Positions 43,907-55,077 of a stretch of DNA of 64,000 bases are shown piece by piece. This DNA comes from Dawidia soli. GTDB lineage: Bacteria > Bacteroidota > Bacteroidia > Cytophagales > Cyclobacteriaceae. The notes beneath the pieces were generated by a model. The model saw only the letters and a program-made list of their open reading frames with translations, did no database searches and had not been told where the DNA came from. The stretch covers positions 1 through 64,000 of the forward strand of contig NZ_JAHESC010000008.1 in NCBI RefSeq assembly GCF_018598185.1, written 5' to 3'. Each line of letters opens with the position of its first letter. The stretch's first letter is position 1. Position numbers and translations under genes: made by a program.

Positions 43907-43936
43907 TATGATCCGCTATATCGTCCGGCCTATCGG

Positions 43937-45007
43937 CTAGTCGGCATATGCCGAAAATGTGATGCGTTGTACGGGGTTCTGCGGGTCGTTGGAATATACC
44001 GTGACGGCTTTCTGCAACGTGCCGGAGCGGTCCTGCGGCTGGAGTGTGATCCGGATCGAGCTGCTTTCGCCGGGCTTCAGCGTCGTCTTGTTAGCCTGTG
44101 CGGTAATGCAGGTACAGTTACCCTGCACCGCCTTTACCTGCAGGTCTTTTTTACCGGTGTTGGTAAACAGTAGCTCGCGTGTGGCGCCCGCCTGCGTCAC
44201 ACGACCATACTCAAAGGATGTGGTGTTGAGCTTCATCTGCGGGGCCTTGCTCAGCTCCTGCGGTCCGAGCGGCTCAAAGTAATCTTCCAACGTAGCGTAT
44301 ACTGAAAAAGACTTTACCGGTTGTTGCTCGTCGTCCGTCGTGATCTCTACGTTGTCGGATTGAAACCCGTATGAGTCTTTCAGCTTGCCGTTGTAGCTTA
44401 CCTTCACATTTCCTTTGGCGCCCGGCGCCAGCACTTTGGGAGTTACGTCAACTTTGATATACGTCGGTCCTACATACTTGCCTGTAAAAGTAATGGCCTT
44501 TGTGCCGGCATTGATCACCTGAAAGTCGCGGCTGGTGAATTCATCTTTCCGGTACACCTTGCCCAGATTAAACGAACCGGTCTTTAATTTCCAGTTACCG
44601 TTGGCAATGGGAAACTCGGCGGCCGACTGCGCCTGCGAGCTCACCTGGCCTTTGATCTGCAACACGATGGGCGTTGCATCGAGGTCTGTCGTAACGGTCA
44701 GCGTTTTATTAAAATACCCGGGTCTGCCCTTGGGGTTATAGCTGGCTTTGATAAAACCGGTCTTGCCCGACGGCACCGGGTCTTTTGACCAGCCCGGTGT
44801 CGTGCACCCGCAGGACGCCTGCACGTTCAGTATCTTCACGGGACGCCCGCTGGCGTTGGTAAACACAAATTCATGGTCTACCGGGCCACCCTCTTCTGCT
44901 ACCATGCCAAAGTCGAAAATCTCCTCGCGGAACTGCATCGGCTTGAGCTGCTGCGCCTCTAAACGGCCCACCACCACGAAAAACATCAGAAAGAACAACT
45001 TTTTCAT
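43937..45007 (-). CDS. DUF1573-domain exported protein
   Basis: The 356-residue protein has a signal peptide (MKKLFFLMFFVVVGRLEA) and three Ig-like beta-sandwich repeats. The first is a DUF1573 domain with FDFGMVAEEGGPVDHEFVFTN, the Cys motif VQASCGCTTPGW and YNPKGRPGYFNKTLTVTTD. The last repeats the pattern with TSFEYGRVTQAG and VQGNCTCITAQ. DUF1573 proteins are common in Bacteroidota and occur in periplasmic or surface proteins of unknown role. The paired CxC sites could bind metal or form disulfides. A -7 box lies upstream. Confidence 0.9.
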   Translation of the reverse strand: MKKLFFLMFFVVVGRLEAQQLKPMQFREEIFDFGMVAEEGGPVDHEFVFTNASGRPVKILNVQASCGCTTPGWSKDPVPSGKTGFIKASYNPKGRPGYFNKTLTVTTDLDATPIVLQIKGQVSSQAQSAAEFPIANGNWKLKTGSFNLGKVYRKDEFTSRDFQVINAGTKAITFTGKYVGPTYIKVDVTPKVLAPGAKGNVKVSYNGKLKDSYGFQSDNVEITTDDEQQPVKSFSVYATLEDYFEPLGPQELSKAPQMKLNTTSFEYGRVTQAGATRELLFTNTGKKDLQVKAVQGNCTCITAQANKTTLKPGESSSIRITLQPQDRSGTLQKAVTVYSNDPQNPVQRITFSAYAD

Positions 45008-45030
45008 TTACCCTTCATTTTTAAGCACTG

Positions 45031-45038
45031 CAAAGTTA
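45031..45038 (-). promoter_or_regulatory. -7 promoter element (TAACTTTG) of the DUF1573 gene
   Basis: This is an exact TAnnTTTG match on the minus strand, 23 bp upstream of the ATG at 45007. I see no well-spaced -33 TTG. The 74-bp gap here is shared with trpS, which reads the other way. Confidence 0.4.
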
Positions 45039-45081
45039 AAACTAATTCAATTCTGCTTTATTTTATTTTCTTTGCAGAATT

Positions 45082-46053
45082 ATGGCCAGAATTTTAACCG
45101 GTATACAAAGCAGCGGCCGACCGCACCTGGGTAACTTGCTGGGCGCGATCATGCCCGCCATCGAGCTCTCACAAAAGCCTGGCAATGAGTCTTTCTTCTT
45201 CATTGCCGACTTGCATTCCATGACCACCATTAAAGACGCCGAAACGCGGGTCAGCAACGTCCGCGCGGTGGCCGCGGCATGGCTCGCCTTTGGATTCGAC
45301 ATTGAAAAGAACTACCTGTATCGTCAGTCGCGCATCCCCGAAGTATGCGAGCTTACCTGGTATCTGAGCTGCATGACGCCCTTCCCGATGCTGCAAAACG
45401 CCGTGTCTTTTAAAGACAAGGCCGAACGGTTGTCGGACGTAAACGTCGGCCTGTTCACATACCCGGTGCTCATGACCGCCGACATCATCTTATATGATGC
45501 AAACTATATACCAGTAGGCAAAGATCAACTGCAACACGTCGAGATCGCGCGCGACATCGCGGCGGGCTTCAACCGCCAGTACGGCGAGACATTTGTCCTC
45601 CCCGAAGCCCGCATCGAAGAGCAGGTCAAGATCATCCCCGGCACCGACGGCTCGAAAATGAGTAAGTCGTATGGCAACACCATCGACATCTTCCTGCCCG
45701 AGAAGGACCTGCTCAAAAAAATAAAATCCATCGTCTCGGACAGCACGCCGATGGAAGCCCCCAAGAATCCTGACAAAGACAATACATTTATTTTGTATAG
45801 CCTCCTGGCAACGTCCGCGCAAAAACAAGCCTTGCGTGAGAAGTATGAAGCCGGCAATTTTGGTTACGGACATGCCAAGCAAGAACTGTACGAGCTCATC
45901 CTGGAGAAGTTCCGCAAAGAGCGTGAAGCCTTTAACTACTACATGAGCAACCTCGATGAGCTGGAGCGCAAGCTGGAAAGAGGAGAAGAAAAAGCGCGGG
46001 TCATTGCGCGTGAGGTCCTGGGCCGCGTACGACAGCGACTAGGGTACGCGTAA
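45082..46053 (+). CDS. trpS: Tryptophanyl-tRNA synthetase
   Basis: TrpRS charges tRNA-Trp. The 323-residue protein has the class I motifs: GIQSSGRPHLGNLLGA (HIGH-type) at the N-terminus and GTDGSKMSKSYGNTIDIF (KMSKS) near residue 190. The tryptophan-pocket segment YPVLMTADIILYDANYIPVGKDQ lies between them. Length is usual for bacteria. It begins divergently from the DUF1573 gene and ends at a terminator. Confidence 0.97.
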   Translation: MARILTGIQSSGRPHLGNLLGAIMPAIELSQKPGNESFFFIADLHSMTTIKDAETRVSNVRAVAAAWLAFGFDIEKNYLYRQSRIPEVCELTWYLSCMTPFPMLQNAVSFKDKAERLSDVNVGLFTYPVLMTADIILYDANYIPVGKDQLQHVEIARDIAAGFNRQYGETFVLPEARIEEQVKIIPGTDGSKMSKSYGNTIDIFLPEKDLLKKIKSIVSDSTPMEAPKNPDKDNTFILYSLLATSAQKQALREKYEAGNFGYGHAKQELYELILEKFRKEREAFNYYMSNLDELERKLERGEEKARVIAREVLGRVRQRLGYA

Positions 46054-46061
46054 AGCTATAA

Positions 46062-46087
46062 AAAGAGCCTCCTTGCGGAGGCTCTTT
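46062..46087. terminator. Bidirectional terminator after trpS
   Basis: A perfect 11-bp stem (AAAGAGCCTCC / GGAGGCTCTTT) with a TTGC loop has T-rich sequence downstream on the plus strand and A-rich sequence on the other side. It also lies just after the stop of the minus-strand gene at 46097. Confidence 0.85.
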
Positions 46088-46096
46088 CGTTTTATA

Positions 46097-46456
46097 TTAT
46101 TTTGCAGTCCAGACGACTTCCTGCTTGTCTTTACCCACCGTCAGTATCACGCGGGGCGGGTTGCTTTCCAATACAAGCTTCGTGTCTTTACCGGCGTATT
46201 TGTCTACTTCGACATACACTCCTTTGCCCAGGTAGGCAATCGGCATCAGCACGTCGTTGTCGGGGCAGAGCGTGTCGTGCACTTCCTGCAGCGCATCTTC
46301 CAGGTACTCGCCGTACTCGTCCTGAAACGCGTCTTCCAGGTCGTGCAGCTCTTCTTCCAGGTCGTCATACTTCGGGTTGTTGTAATCGATCTTTTCCAGT
46401 TCCTTACGCTTTGCGACGATCTCTTGCAGGGCCTTGTCAAGTGCCTTAATATCCAT
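46097..46456 (-). CDS. Small conserved hypothetical protein
   Basis: The start used is the ATG at 46456 (MDIKALDKALQEIVAKRKEL), giving 119 residues. The N-terminal half is an acidic helical coiled coil (LEEELHDLEDAFQDEYGEYLEDALQEV), and the C-terminal half is a small beta region with IAYLGKGVYVEVDKYAGKD. No signal peptide or membrane segment. I recall similar short proteins in Bacteroidota genomes but cannot name a function. It is convergent with trpS and preceded by a 245-bp gap in which I see no other gene. Confidence 0.75.
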   Translation of the reverse strand: MDIKALDKALQEIVAKRKELEKIDYNNPKYDDLEEELHDLEDAFQDEYGEYLEDALQEVHDTLCPDNDVLMPIAYLGKGVYVEVDKYAGKDTKLVLESNPPRVILTVGKDKQEVVWTAK

Positions 46457-46656
46457 GGCTATTATTTTCCCCAAAGATTAAAGAATTCATTGAATTTGAA
46501 AAGCACCAAAAAAAAATCGTCGGCACGCCATTATAAAATTCTGCCTCCCCGGCTGTTTCCCTAGGCCATTACCAATAAAAGACGCCAAAAAGCCATTTAA
46601 CGGAATCTCCTTTGCATTGCTTTACTCTCGGCGGGTGAACCTGTAATTTTACCTAA

Positions 46657-47796
<1,140 letters not shown>

Positions 47797-47823
47797 GGAA
47801 CTCGTCACTGTCTTTGATAAAAC

Positions 47824-47856
47824 AAAAAAGCCCCCGGAATTACCGGGGGCTTTTTT
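47824..47856. terminator. Bidirectional terminator between hppD and the giant esterase gene
   Basis: A 14-bp perfect stem (AAAAAAGCCCCCGG and its complement) with a 5-nt loop is flanked by A and T runs. It serves hppD on the plus strand and the 2356-residue gene on the minus strand. Confidence 0.9.
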
Positions 47857-47874
47857 AGTATTCGCTTGCGGCGA

Positions 47875-50800
47875 TTATTGTTTCACCACGCGGATCACTT
47901 TCCGTACGTTGGTGTTCGTCGTAATGTTAACGAAGTAGATACCCGCCGGAACATCGAGGTTACGCAGGGTGAAGCGCAAGTCTTCGTTGCCGGAATCCAG
48001 CTGATCCAGGCCCACCACTTCTTCGTGCATGCTCATGCCCAGTTGGTTGAGCAGCGACACTTTAAAGCTGCTGGCTTCGCCGATCGCATTAACCGAGATG
48101 CTCAGGTCAGACTGGAAGGGGTTCGGAGAGGCGCTGAACGCAACAGTCTCTTCGGTCACCACTTCCGTGCCCGCCGTTCTGGCATTGGCGCTGCCGCCGA
48201 TGATCGGTACTTCGGTGTATACTTCCAGTACGAGGGCGTTCAGGTAGCCGTATACGGAGCCCGGAGCCGATACCATGTCGAACGTTACCGTACCGTCGGC
48301 CGCCGGTTGGATCGCGTTGATCTGAACCGTGTTGCTCGTGTTGAATGCAGCGTTCAATGTTACCGTTGTGCCGTTGATCGTGTAGTTCGTGGCGCGGTTG
48401 CCGTCGCCGTCGCGGCTGGCGAAGAACACAAAGTTGTACTTGTAATTCTGCGACAGGCCACCAATCACCACGCGGGCTGTTTCGGTTGCTTCCGTGAAGA
48501 AGAACGTGCGCAATACATCGTCCGGGTAGATGCCCGAATTGTTACCAGTCATTTTACCGAAGGGGTTCGCACCGCCGAAGGTTGTTCCACTCGGGTGCTC
48601 TATCACTTTAAACGATACGGTTGTCGTAGCACCGGTATCATCCTTCAGGCTGGAGCGGGTCGAGCCCGGAACCGGAGGGCCAAAGCTCAGGTTGTTCCAG
48701 GGGGTACCGACGTTGTAACCGCTGTTGCAGTTCATGTATACGTAGTACAGGATCGTCGTTGCGCTCGCCATGTTGCTATAAGCCGAGGTCGAGCTGCCGT
48801 TCACGGCACGGACCTTATACTGATACGTCGTATTGCTTTGCAATCCGAGGTCGGTATACGTCGTCGCGTCGGCGCCGGCCGTGCCTACCAGTTGGAACGT
48901 AGGGTTGGCCAGTGTGGCACGGTAGATCTCAAAGCCTGTTTCGTTGTACGAACGGTCTACCCATTTCAGCTCGATGGCATCCTTGGTCTTGTGTTTCGCT
49001 TTCGCCGCTACATTGGTCGGTGCTTCGGGTACGGCCGTCTGACCGTATGAGCTGATCACGAGGGCATTCAGGTACGCAAAGCTCGACGCTGTGGTCTTTT
49101 GCACCTGGAAGGTGATCGTACCGCTCGGAGCGATGATACCGTTGATATCGGCTGTCTGCGTGGTATTGTTGGAGGCGTTCAGGGATACAGACTTCGCACC
49201 GATCGTGTAGACGGTGGTTCTGTCACCCGTACCCTCGCGGCTGCCGAAGAACGAGAAGTCGTATACTTTCTCAGGATCCAGGCCGCTTACCTGCACGTTC
49301 TTCACGTTGTTGGTAGACTCCCAGTACTGCGTCTTCATGACAGCATCCGGATAGACCCCTGAGTTGTTGCCCGTTACCGTACCGACGTTGTTCACACCAC
49401 CCCACGATTCGATAAACTTGATCGTGATGCCGCTGACGACACCTTGCGCATCTTTCAGGTTGCTGAAGGTGGCGTTAGCCAGCGGCGCCAGGTTGGTGTT
49501 GTTCCAGGGGGCGCTTGCAGGATCGGTAGTGTTAAAGTTCACATACACGATCTTCACCTGCTTCGGCGTCACCGCGATCTTCACCGTACGCGAGCTCGAG
49601 GCACCACCGGTGTTTTGCGTGGTGATCGTAGCGGTATAGTCGCCCAGGTCTTCTACGCCGGGCAGCAGCGTCAGCGTAGCGGTACCGGCACCCGTGGTAG
49701 CAAACTGCGCGAAGGCAGGCAGGCCCGTAGCCGAGATCGTCACGGCCTGGTTGGCCGCGTCGGTCGACGTAATGTCGATGACCACCGACTGCGTGGCTTC
49801 CATTGACACAGAGTCTGTGCTCAGGGTCAGTGAAGGGGCCAGTACGGGTGTGGTGATAGACGCTACATTGCTGAAGGCCGAGGTGCCGTAGGCATTCAAT
49901 GCCGACACCTTGTAGTAGTAGGTCGTATTTGACGTGATCGTTACATCTTCGTATGCCTGGCTGTTCACCGGCAGGGAGGCAACTTCTACATAGTCCGCTT
50001 CGGTTGTCGTTGGCGAGCGGAATACTTTGAAACCGGTTTCGGCCGGTGCGTTGTCTTTCCAGGTCAGCTCCACCGAGTTTTGCTGCTCGGAGATCGCCGC
50101 CACGGCGTTGGTCGGCGCGGCCGGCGGCAGACCGTCGTCAAAGGACGCAATGATCTGCATGGCGTTCACGTAGCTATAGATCGCACCGGGGCCGGTTTGT
50201 ACTTTCAGCCATACGTTACCGTTAACGTCCGGCGTGATGTCGCTGATCGTCACCACGTTCGCAGTGTTGTTCAGCGGGTTCAGCAGGGCCGTCTGCGTGC
50301 CGATCGTGTAGAGGGTTGATCCACCTACCGATGCGTTTGTCGTGCCCGCGTGCATTTTGAATGCGTACTTCAGGCTCGGGTTCAGACCGCCGATCTTGAT
50401 CGACTCTACCCGGTTATCCCAGATGTAGTAGAAGGTCTTCATGACAGCGTCGGGGTAGATACCCGTGTTGGCGCCGGTTACGGGGCCATTGGTGTTAACA
50501 CCCCAGCCTGTTTCCAGTGTCAGCGAGATCTCCGAGTTGGCACCGTCGTGGTCCAGCAGGTTGCTGATCACCTCGCCGGCGTTGGGGTAACGTTGCGTTC
50601 CGTTCCAGGGAGCGGGCGGTGCCGCATCCCACCGATCGTTGAAGTCTACCGACACCGTGTAACCGGTCTTCGCCTCTTTCACGACAATGTTAAAGCGCAG
50701 GCTGTTCGCACCACCCTGGCCGTCGTCCACCATGATCTGGATATCGTTGTACGTGCCGCGCTCGGCCAGCGGCGGCGCAATGGTCAGGTTGACCCGGCCG

Positions 50801-53800
50801 TTCGACACCGGCGTCATCGTCACGAACGACGGCAGGTTTTGCGAAGTGAGGGTCAGCACGTCGCCGACGTTGGCGTCGGTTGCCACGATCGGCAGCACCA
50901 CGGTCTTACCCGCGGTGATCGACTGATTCGCTACCGTCTGGAATACCGGCAGGTGGTTGCCGTTCACCACGATCTTAAAGGTATCGCGGGCAATGCCTCC
51001 AAAACCGTCGGTCACCGTCAGAATGATGTTGTTAAAGGTACCGGCGTTGGTCTCGCCCGGCGCGAGCGTCAGGTTGGCCTGGCCACCGCCGAAGTTTTCA
51101 AACGTGCCGAAAGAAGGCAGGTTCGTGAATGCATATTGCAGCTCGTCGCCATCGGCGTCCTGTGCATTGACCTCGATCACCGTGTTGGTCAGGATCAGCA
51201 GGTTCAGATCGGGGATCGCGTCCACGGTCGGTGCGGTGTTCGGTGTAGCCGCGTTCACCGCTGCCGTCTGACCCGATTCACCGCCGTCGTTAAAGGCGCT
51301 GAGCTTGTAGTAGTATGTCTTTCTGGACGATACTGTCGTGTCGCTGTAGGTCGTTACATCCTTCACCGACGCAATTTGTGCAAAGGTACCTCCCGACGTT
51401 TCCGAACGGTAGATCTTAACACCCTCCGTGGTGGCTGTCGGCGTCCATGACAGATCGATCTTCTTGGCACCACCCGCCGTGGCCGTCAGGGCGGTAGGCA
51501 AGCCGGGCGCAGCCGGGATGGCCTGCGTCGTGGCTACAATGTAGGTGAATTGCGACAGGACCGTATTCGGGATCAACTGTTTCGTGATGCCGGGGCCTGC
51601 ATACCGTACTTCCAGTGCGGAAGAACCGGAGTTCTGGCGGAACGTGACCCGGATCGGATAAACACCCGGCGTCAGTGTGATCGTGCCCGAGCGCTCGGTA
51701 GTACCATCGGTGAAATCGTCATTCACGACGGGCGTACCGTCGATATACAGCATACTGCCGTCATCTGCCTTGTCATAGAAGGTATAAACGCCAGCGGTCG
51801 GGATCGTGATGTTGCCTTCGAATGCAAAACCAAAGTTGGTGGTCTGTGTTTTCGGCGTCAGCGCATAGTTTGGCAATGTGCCGGTAGAGGTCGGTGCCAC
51901 GCCACCGAACAGCGGCTCGGCCAGCGTCGTGTAGTTGCCGACATAATACTTATAGGTCAGGCCTGCGCCCAGGTTGTTACCCTGGATCAGATCCGATTCA
52001 CCCGAGCCTCCGATCGCCTTGATCTTATAATAGTATTGCGTCAGCGGCGTGAGGTTGTTGGCGTCCGTATGCGTACGGGCAGCGCCGTCGGCTGTGCCGA
52101 CCAGCGTAAACGTACCGTTGCGGGTTGCACTGCGATAGATCTCAAAGCCGCTTGTCGCCGCACCACTATACTGCCAATCGAGCTTGATCGACTTGTGTGA
52201 CGCCGCCACGGCCGTAATCGCCGTTACGTTCGAAGGCTTCGCAGGCGGAGTAAATGTGCTGTTCATGGCAGCGTCCGGGATCAGTACCTTGGCGATACCA
52301 GGGCCTTCGTACCGAACCTCCAACTGGAGCGTACCCGAACCTCTCTTAAAATAATCCACACGAATGGGATAGGTACCGGGTGCCAGCATGATCTGGCCCG
52401 AACGCTCCTGAGAAGCATGCACCAGGTCGTTGTTGACGATCAGGTAGTCGGAGATGTACAGGTTGCTTCCATCGACCGATGTAGTGTAAAATGTATACAG
52501 GCCTTGTGTAGGTACTGTGATGTAACCGCGGTAAATAAAAGCAAAGTCCGCTGTTCTGTTGGCATTCTTCGGGCTAAAGGTAAAGTTCGGTACCACGCCG
52601 GTCTTGATCGGCGATACGTTGGCCAGGGCAGAAAGCGTGGTGACAGAGGTCTCGTAATACTCGTACGCCAGGCCCGTGTTGATGGTCGAAGCGGAAGCTT
52701 GCGACGTGTAGCCCGAGAGGTTACCGGAAGCATCGCGCGCGGCCAGGCTGAAGGTATACACCGACAGCGGGTTGAGGTTCTTCAACACCGCGCCGATATA
52801 GGCCTGGTCACCACCCGATACCTTGTTGCCGTATACATTCAGCTCGGCAATCCGCACGCGGTTGTTGTTACCACGGCGAAGGGTTGCCAGGACGCGTACG
52901 TAACGGCCGGTGCCTACCAGGTCTACAAAGTTGTTTACCACGGCAGCGTTGCCGGAAACTACTTTCAGGTCGTTCCAGGTAGCGGCGTCGTCGGAGATCT
53001 GGATCTTATACCCTACGGCATAGTCTGATGTCCAGCGAATGTTTACGGAGTTTACGTCGTACGCCTCGCCCAGGTCGACATACATCCAGTCTTGTTGCTC
53101 CAGCGTACCCGCGGCACTTGACCAGTATGAGTTCAGGTTGCCGTCTAACGCAGCCGTAGCCACCCGGTTCGAAGCCTCGTTGGTCGACTGGTTGCCTGTC
53201 TTACCTTGCGCCACGTTGTTGGGGAAGTGGATTGTATTCGCGTTGTTCATCACAAGCGACTGACCATTTATTTTCAGATCGTAAGTAAGGGAGCCTAAAC
53301 CGTCGATATTGTCGATCGAGGATTTCCACTTCAGCGTAACGCTGTTCTCGGAGGTGCTGGTAACCGCAAGCTCCGTGGGAACGGTAGGAGCCTCTACATC
53401 CTTAAAGGTGAAGGCATCGATGCCTGCGTAGGCCGAACCGCCGGCGTCGTTAATCGCGCGCACTTTGTAGAAATAGGCCGTGTTCGGCTCGAGCTCGTCA
53501 TCGAAATATTCGCGCTCCTCTTTCTCCACAAGAGCCAATAGCGTATACGGGCCTGCATCGGTGCCCGTCGAGCGATAAACCTCAAATTTCTTGTGGTTGG
53601 TCGCGCTGTAGAGCCAGCTTACGTGGATCTGTGTTTCGGAAGCCGAGCTCGCTACCAGGCCCGTCGGGGCTGCCGGTGAGCCGGCGCCATTGGTTGTGCT
53701 CACCACCACCGGCGCGGACGCGGCACTTTCGCAGCCGTTGAAGTCGGTAGCTTTCACGGTATAGCTGCCGGCAGCGTTCACCGTGATGCTTTGGGTAGTA

Positions 53801-54945
53801 GCACCGGTAGACCACAGGTAAACCTCTTTTCCTTCCGGCGCTGTCAGGGTCACAGACGTACGACCGTCGAGGGCCGGGAACGTGGTGCCGCTGGAAGCCT
53901 GAATAACCGGTGTAGGCGAAGGTGAGCCATATTGCAGCACAACAGGCTCTGACCACACTGTCCACGTGTTGCCACGCTTAAAGCGTACCTGGTAAGAACC
54001 TGCGCCGTTGTTTTGAATTTCATTGGAATTGGCACCGGCCATCAGCTGACCGTTCTTGCGCCACTCATAGCCGTCAAAGCCGGCCGTGATCCCCATGTTG
54101 ACGTTGATCGTCTGGCCATTGCAGAAGTTCGTTCTATCGCCGAATACGCGAATGGTCAACTTCGATTTGGATAATATCCAGGAGAAGAAGTCGGGTTTGC
54201 CATACATCGATGTCCAGGTGCCGTGGCCGAGGTACGGGAAGAACTCATACCGCACGTCACCGCCTACAGCACGAAACTGAGCCACCATGTACTCGGCGGC
54301 CGACGGCGGAGGAGCCTTGTCCAGGCCACCTTGCGCATACCACAGGGGCACGTGCTTGAATTTGGGCATATCGGGCACGGTCGTGGTCAGTGCGTTCGAC
54401 ATGGGAAGGCCCGCCGCGAAGACCTTGGAGTACTTCGCCAGCATCATCCACACGCCGGCACCACCGCCGGAAAGACCGTGAACATAGATCCGGTTGGGGT
54501 CTACGTTCTTGTCGCGGATGTACAGGTTGATGATCTCTACTACATAGTCGTTGAGCGAACCGCCCCACGAGCTGTAGTAGCTTTGCGGATACAGCAGGAA
54601 GCCTTCGAACTTACCCGACTGCACAGCATCGCGTTGCTCTTTGCCACTGTGTTTCAGCTGCAGGTTGTTGTCGTTGCCACCTTCGCCTGCGCCGTGCAGG
54701 AAGAGAATGAGGGGATACTTTTCAGCGCGGGCTGCGTTGAAGTTCAGGGGCTCCATCGCCCGAAAGGGAATACCCTTGTAAATGTAGGGCTTGTACGGGG
54801 ACGTATCCCAATTCGTACCATTGTTTGTGTGCCCCCACGGGCCAATCTGCCCCCATGCGGGCTGGGAACCTGGGAACGGCGTTGTTTGCGCAGCCGCCCA
54901 TAATGCTCCTACTAAGAACAGCGGGATTAAAGCCAGTCTTTTCAT
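47875..54945 (-). CDS. Giant secreted esterase with PA14, F5/8C, Fn3 and T9SS type A tail
   Basis: This is a 2356-residue protein, secreted and probably displayed on the cell surface. After a signal peptide (1-19) comes an alpha/beta-hydrolase esterase (about 40-270) with FLHGAGEGG and nucleophile Ser near 158 in VHGLSGGGAGVW. Next come Ig/Fn3-like domains, an F5/8 type C domain (about 578-705) inserted inside an Fn3, and PA14 domains (about 762-900 and 995-1130). More Fn3s, two cadherin-like repeats (about 1230-1420) and three copies of a 180-190-residue module (about 1428-1610, 1795-1975, 2068-2255) follow. The tail (SASPNPFQSDLSISV ... AGIYFVNITTN) is a Por-type T9SS sorting domain. The C-terminal VRKVIRVVKQ is typical. 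Likely role: attacking ester-linked plant or algal polysaccharide, an inference. Confidence 0.93.
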   Translation of the reverse strand: MKRLALIPLFLVGALWAAAQTTPFPGSQPAWGQIGPWGHTNNGTNWDTSPYKPYIYKGIPFRAMEPLNFNAARAEKYPLILFLHGAGEGGNDNNLQLKHSGKEQRDAVQSGKFEGFLLYPQSYYSSWGGSLNDYVVEIINLYIRDKNVDPNRIYVHGLSGGGAGVWMMLAKYSKVFAAGLPMSNALTTTVPDMPKFKHVPLWYAQGGLDKAPPPSAAEYMVAQFRAVGGDVRYEFFPYLGHGTWTSMYGKPDFFSWILSKSKLTIRVFGDRTNFCNGQTINVNMGITAGFDGYEWRKNGQLMAGANSNEIQNNGAGSYQVRFKRGNTWTVWSEPVVLQYGSPSPTPVIQASSGTTFPALDGRTSVTLTAPEGKEVYLWSTGATTQSITVNAAGSYTVKATDFNGCESAASAPVVVSTTNGAGSPAAPTGLVASSASETQIHVSWLYSATNHKKFEVYRSTGTDAGPYTLLALVEKEEREYFDDELEPNTAYFYKVRAINDAGGSAYAGIDAFTFKDVEAPTVPTELAVTSTSENSVTLKWKSSIDNIDGLGSLTYDLKINGQSLVMNNANTIHFPNNVAQGKTGNQSTNEASNRVATAALDGNLNSYWSSAAGTLEQQDWMYVDLGEAYDVNSVNIRWTSDYAVGYKIQISDDAATWNDLKVVSGNAAVVNNFVDLVGTGRYVRVLATLRRGNNNRVRIAELNVYGNKVSGGDQAYIGAVLKNLNPLSVYTFSLAARDASGNLSGYTSQASASTINTGLAYEYYETSVTTLSALANVSPIKTGVVPNFTFSPKNANRTADFAFIYRGYITVPTQGLYTFYTTSVDGSNLYISDYLIVNNDLVHASQERSGQIMLAPGTYPIRVDYFKRGSGTLQLEVRYEGPGIAKVLIPDAAMNSTFTPPAKPSNVTAITAVAASHKSIKLDWQYSGAATSGFEIYRSATRNGTFTLVGTADGAARTHTDANNLTPLTQYYYKIKAIGGSGESDLIQGNNLGAGLTYKYYVGNYTTLAEPLFGGVAPTSTGTLPNYALTPKTQTTNFGFAFEGNITIPTAGVYTFYDKADDGSMLYIDGTPVVNDDFTDGTTERSGTITLTPGVYPIRVTFRQNSGSSALEVRYAGPGITKQLIPNTVLSQFTYIVATTQAIPAAPGLPTALTATAGGAKKIDLSWTPTATTEGVKIYRSETSGGTFAQIASVKDVTTYSDTTVSSRKTYYYKLSAFNDGGESGQTAAVNAATPNTAPTVDAIPDLNLLILTNTVIEVNAQDADGDELQYAFTNLPSFGTFENFGGGQANLTLAPGETNAGTFNNIILTVTDGFGGIARDTFKIVVNGNHLPVFQTVANQSITAGKTVVLPIVATDANVGDVLTLTSQNLPSFVTMTPVSNGRVNLTIAPPLAERGTYNDIQIMVDDGQGGANSLRFNIVVKEAKTGYTVSVDFNDRWDAAPPAPWNGTQRYPNAGEVISNLLDHDGANSEISLTLETGWGVNTNGPVTGANTGIYPDAVMKTFYYIWDNRVESIKIGGLNPSLKYAFKMHAGTTNASVGGSTLYTIGTQTALLNPLNNTANVVTISDITPDVNGNVWLKVQTGPGAIYSYVNAMQIIASFDDGLPPAAPTNAVAAISEQQNSVELTWKDNAPAETGFKVFRSPTTTEADYVEVASLPVNSQAYEDVTITSNTTYYYKVSALNAYGTSAFSNVASITTPVLAPSLTLSTDSVSMEATQSVVIDITSTDAANQAVTISATGLPAFAQFATTGAGTATLTLLPGVEDLGDYTATITTQNTGGASSSRTVKIAVTPKQVKIVYVNFNTTDPASAPWNNTNLAPLANATFSNLKDAQGVVSGITIKFIESWGGVNNVGTVTGNNSGVYPDAVMKTQYWESTNNVKNVQVSGLDPEKVYDFSFFGSREGTGDRTTVYTIGAKSVSLNASNNTTQTADINGIIAPSGTITFQVQKTTASSFAYLNALVISSYGQTAVPEAPTNVAAKAKHKTKDAIELKWVDRSYNETGFEIYRATLANPTFQLVGTAGADATTYTDLGLQSNTTYQYKVRAVNGSSTSAYSNMASATTILYYVYMNCNSGYNVGTPWNNLSFGPPVPGSTRSSLKDDTGATTTVSFKVIEHPSGTTFGGANPFGKMTGNNSGIYPDDVLRTFFFTEATETARVVIGGLSQNYKYNFVFFASRDGDGNRATNYTINGTTVTLNAAFNTSNTVQINAIQPAADGTVTFDMVSAPGSVYGYLNALVLEVYTEVPIIGGSANARTAGTEVVTEETVAFSASPNPFQSDLSISVNAIGEASSFKVSLLNQLGMSMHEEVVGLDQLDSGNEDLRFTLRNLDVPAGIYFVNITTNTNVRKVIRVVKQ

Positions 54946-55031
54946 AAAAGGTTTAAGGGAAATTAACTATAGACACCAGACAGTAGACAAACCGTAAAAA
55001 TATTACATCAGCAATAAATACTACGGCTGAA

Positions 55032-55039
55032 CAAAAGTA
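55032..55039 (-). promoter_or_regulatory. -7 promoter element (TACTTTTG) of the giant esterase gene
   Basis: This is an exact TAnnTTTG match on the minus strand, 86 bp before the ATG at 54945. It lies between the terminator of the upstream gene and the coding region. A T-rich stretch precedes it, with no clear -33 TTG at the normal spacing. Confidence 0.4.
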
Positions 55040-55077
55040 ACCAAAAAACGAATAAAAAATTGTGGGAGCTATAAAAA

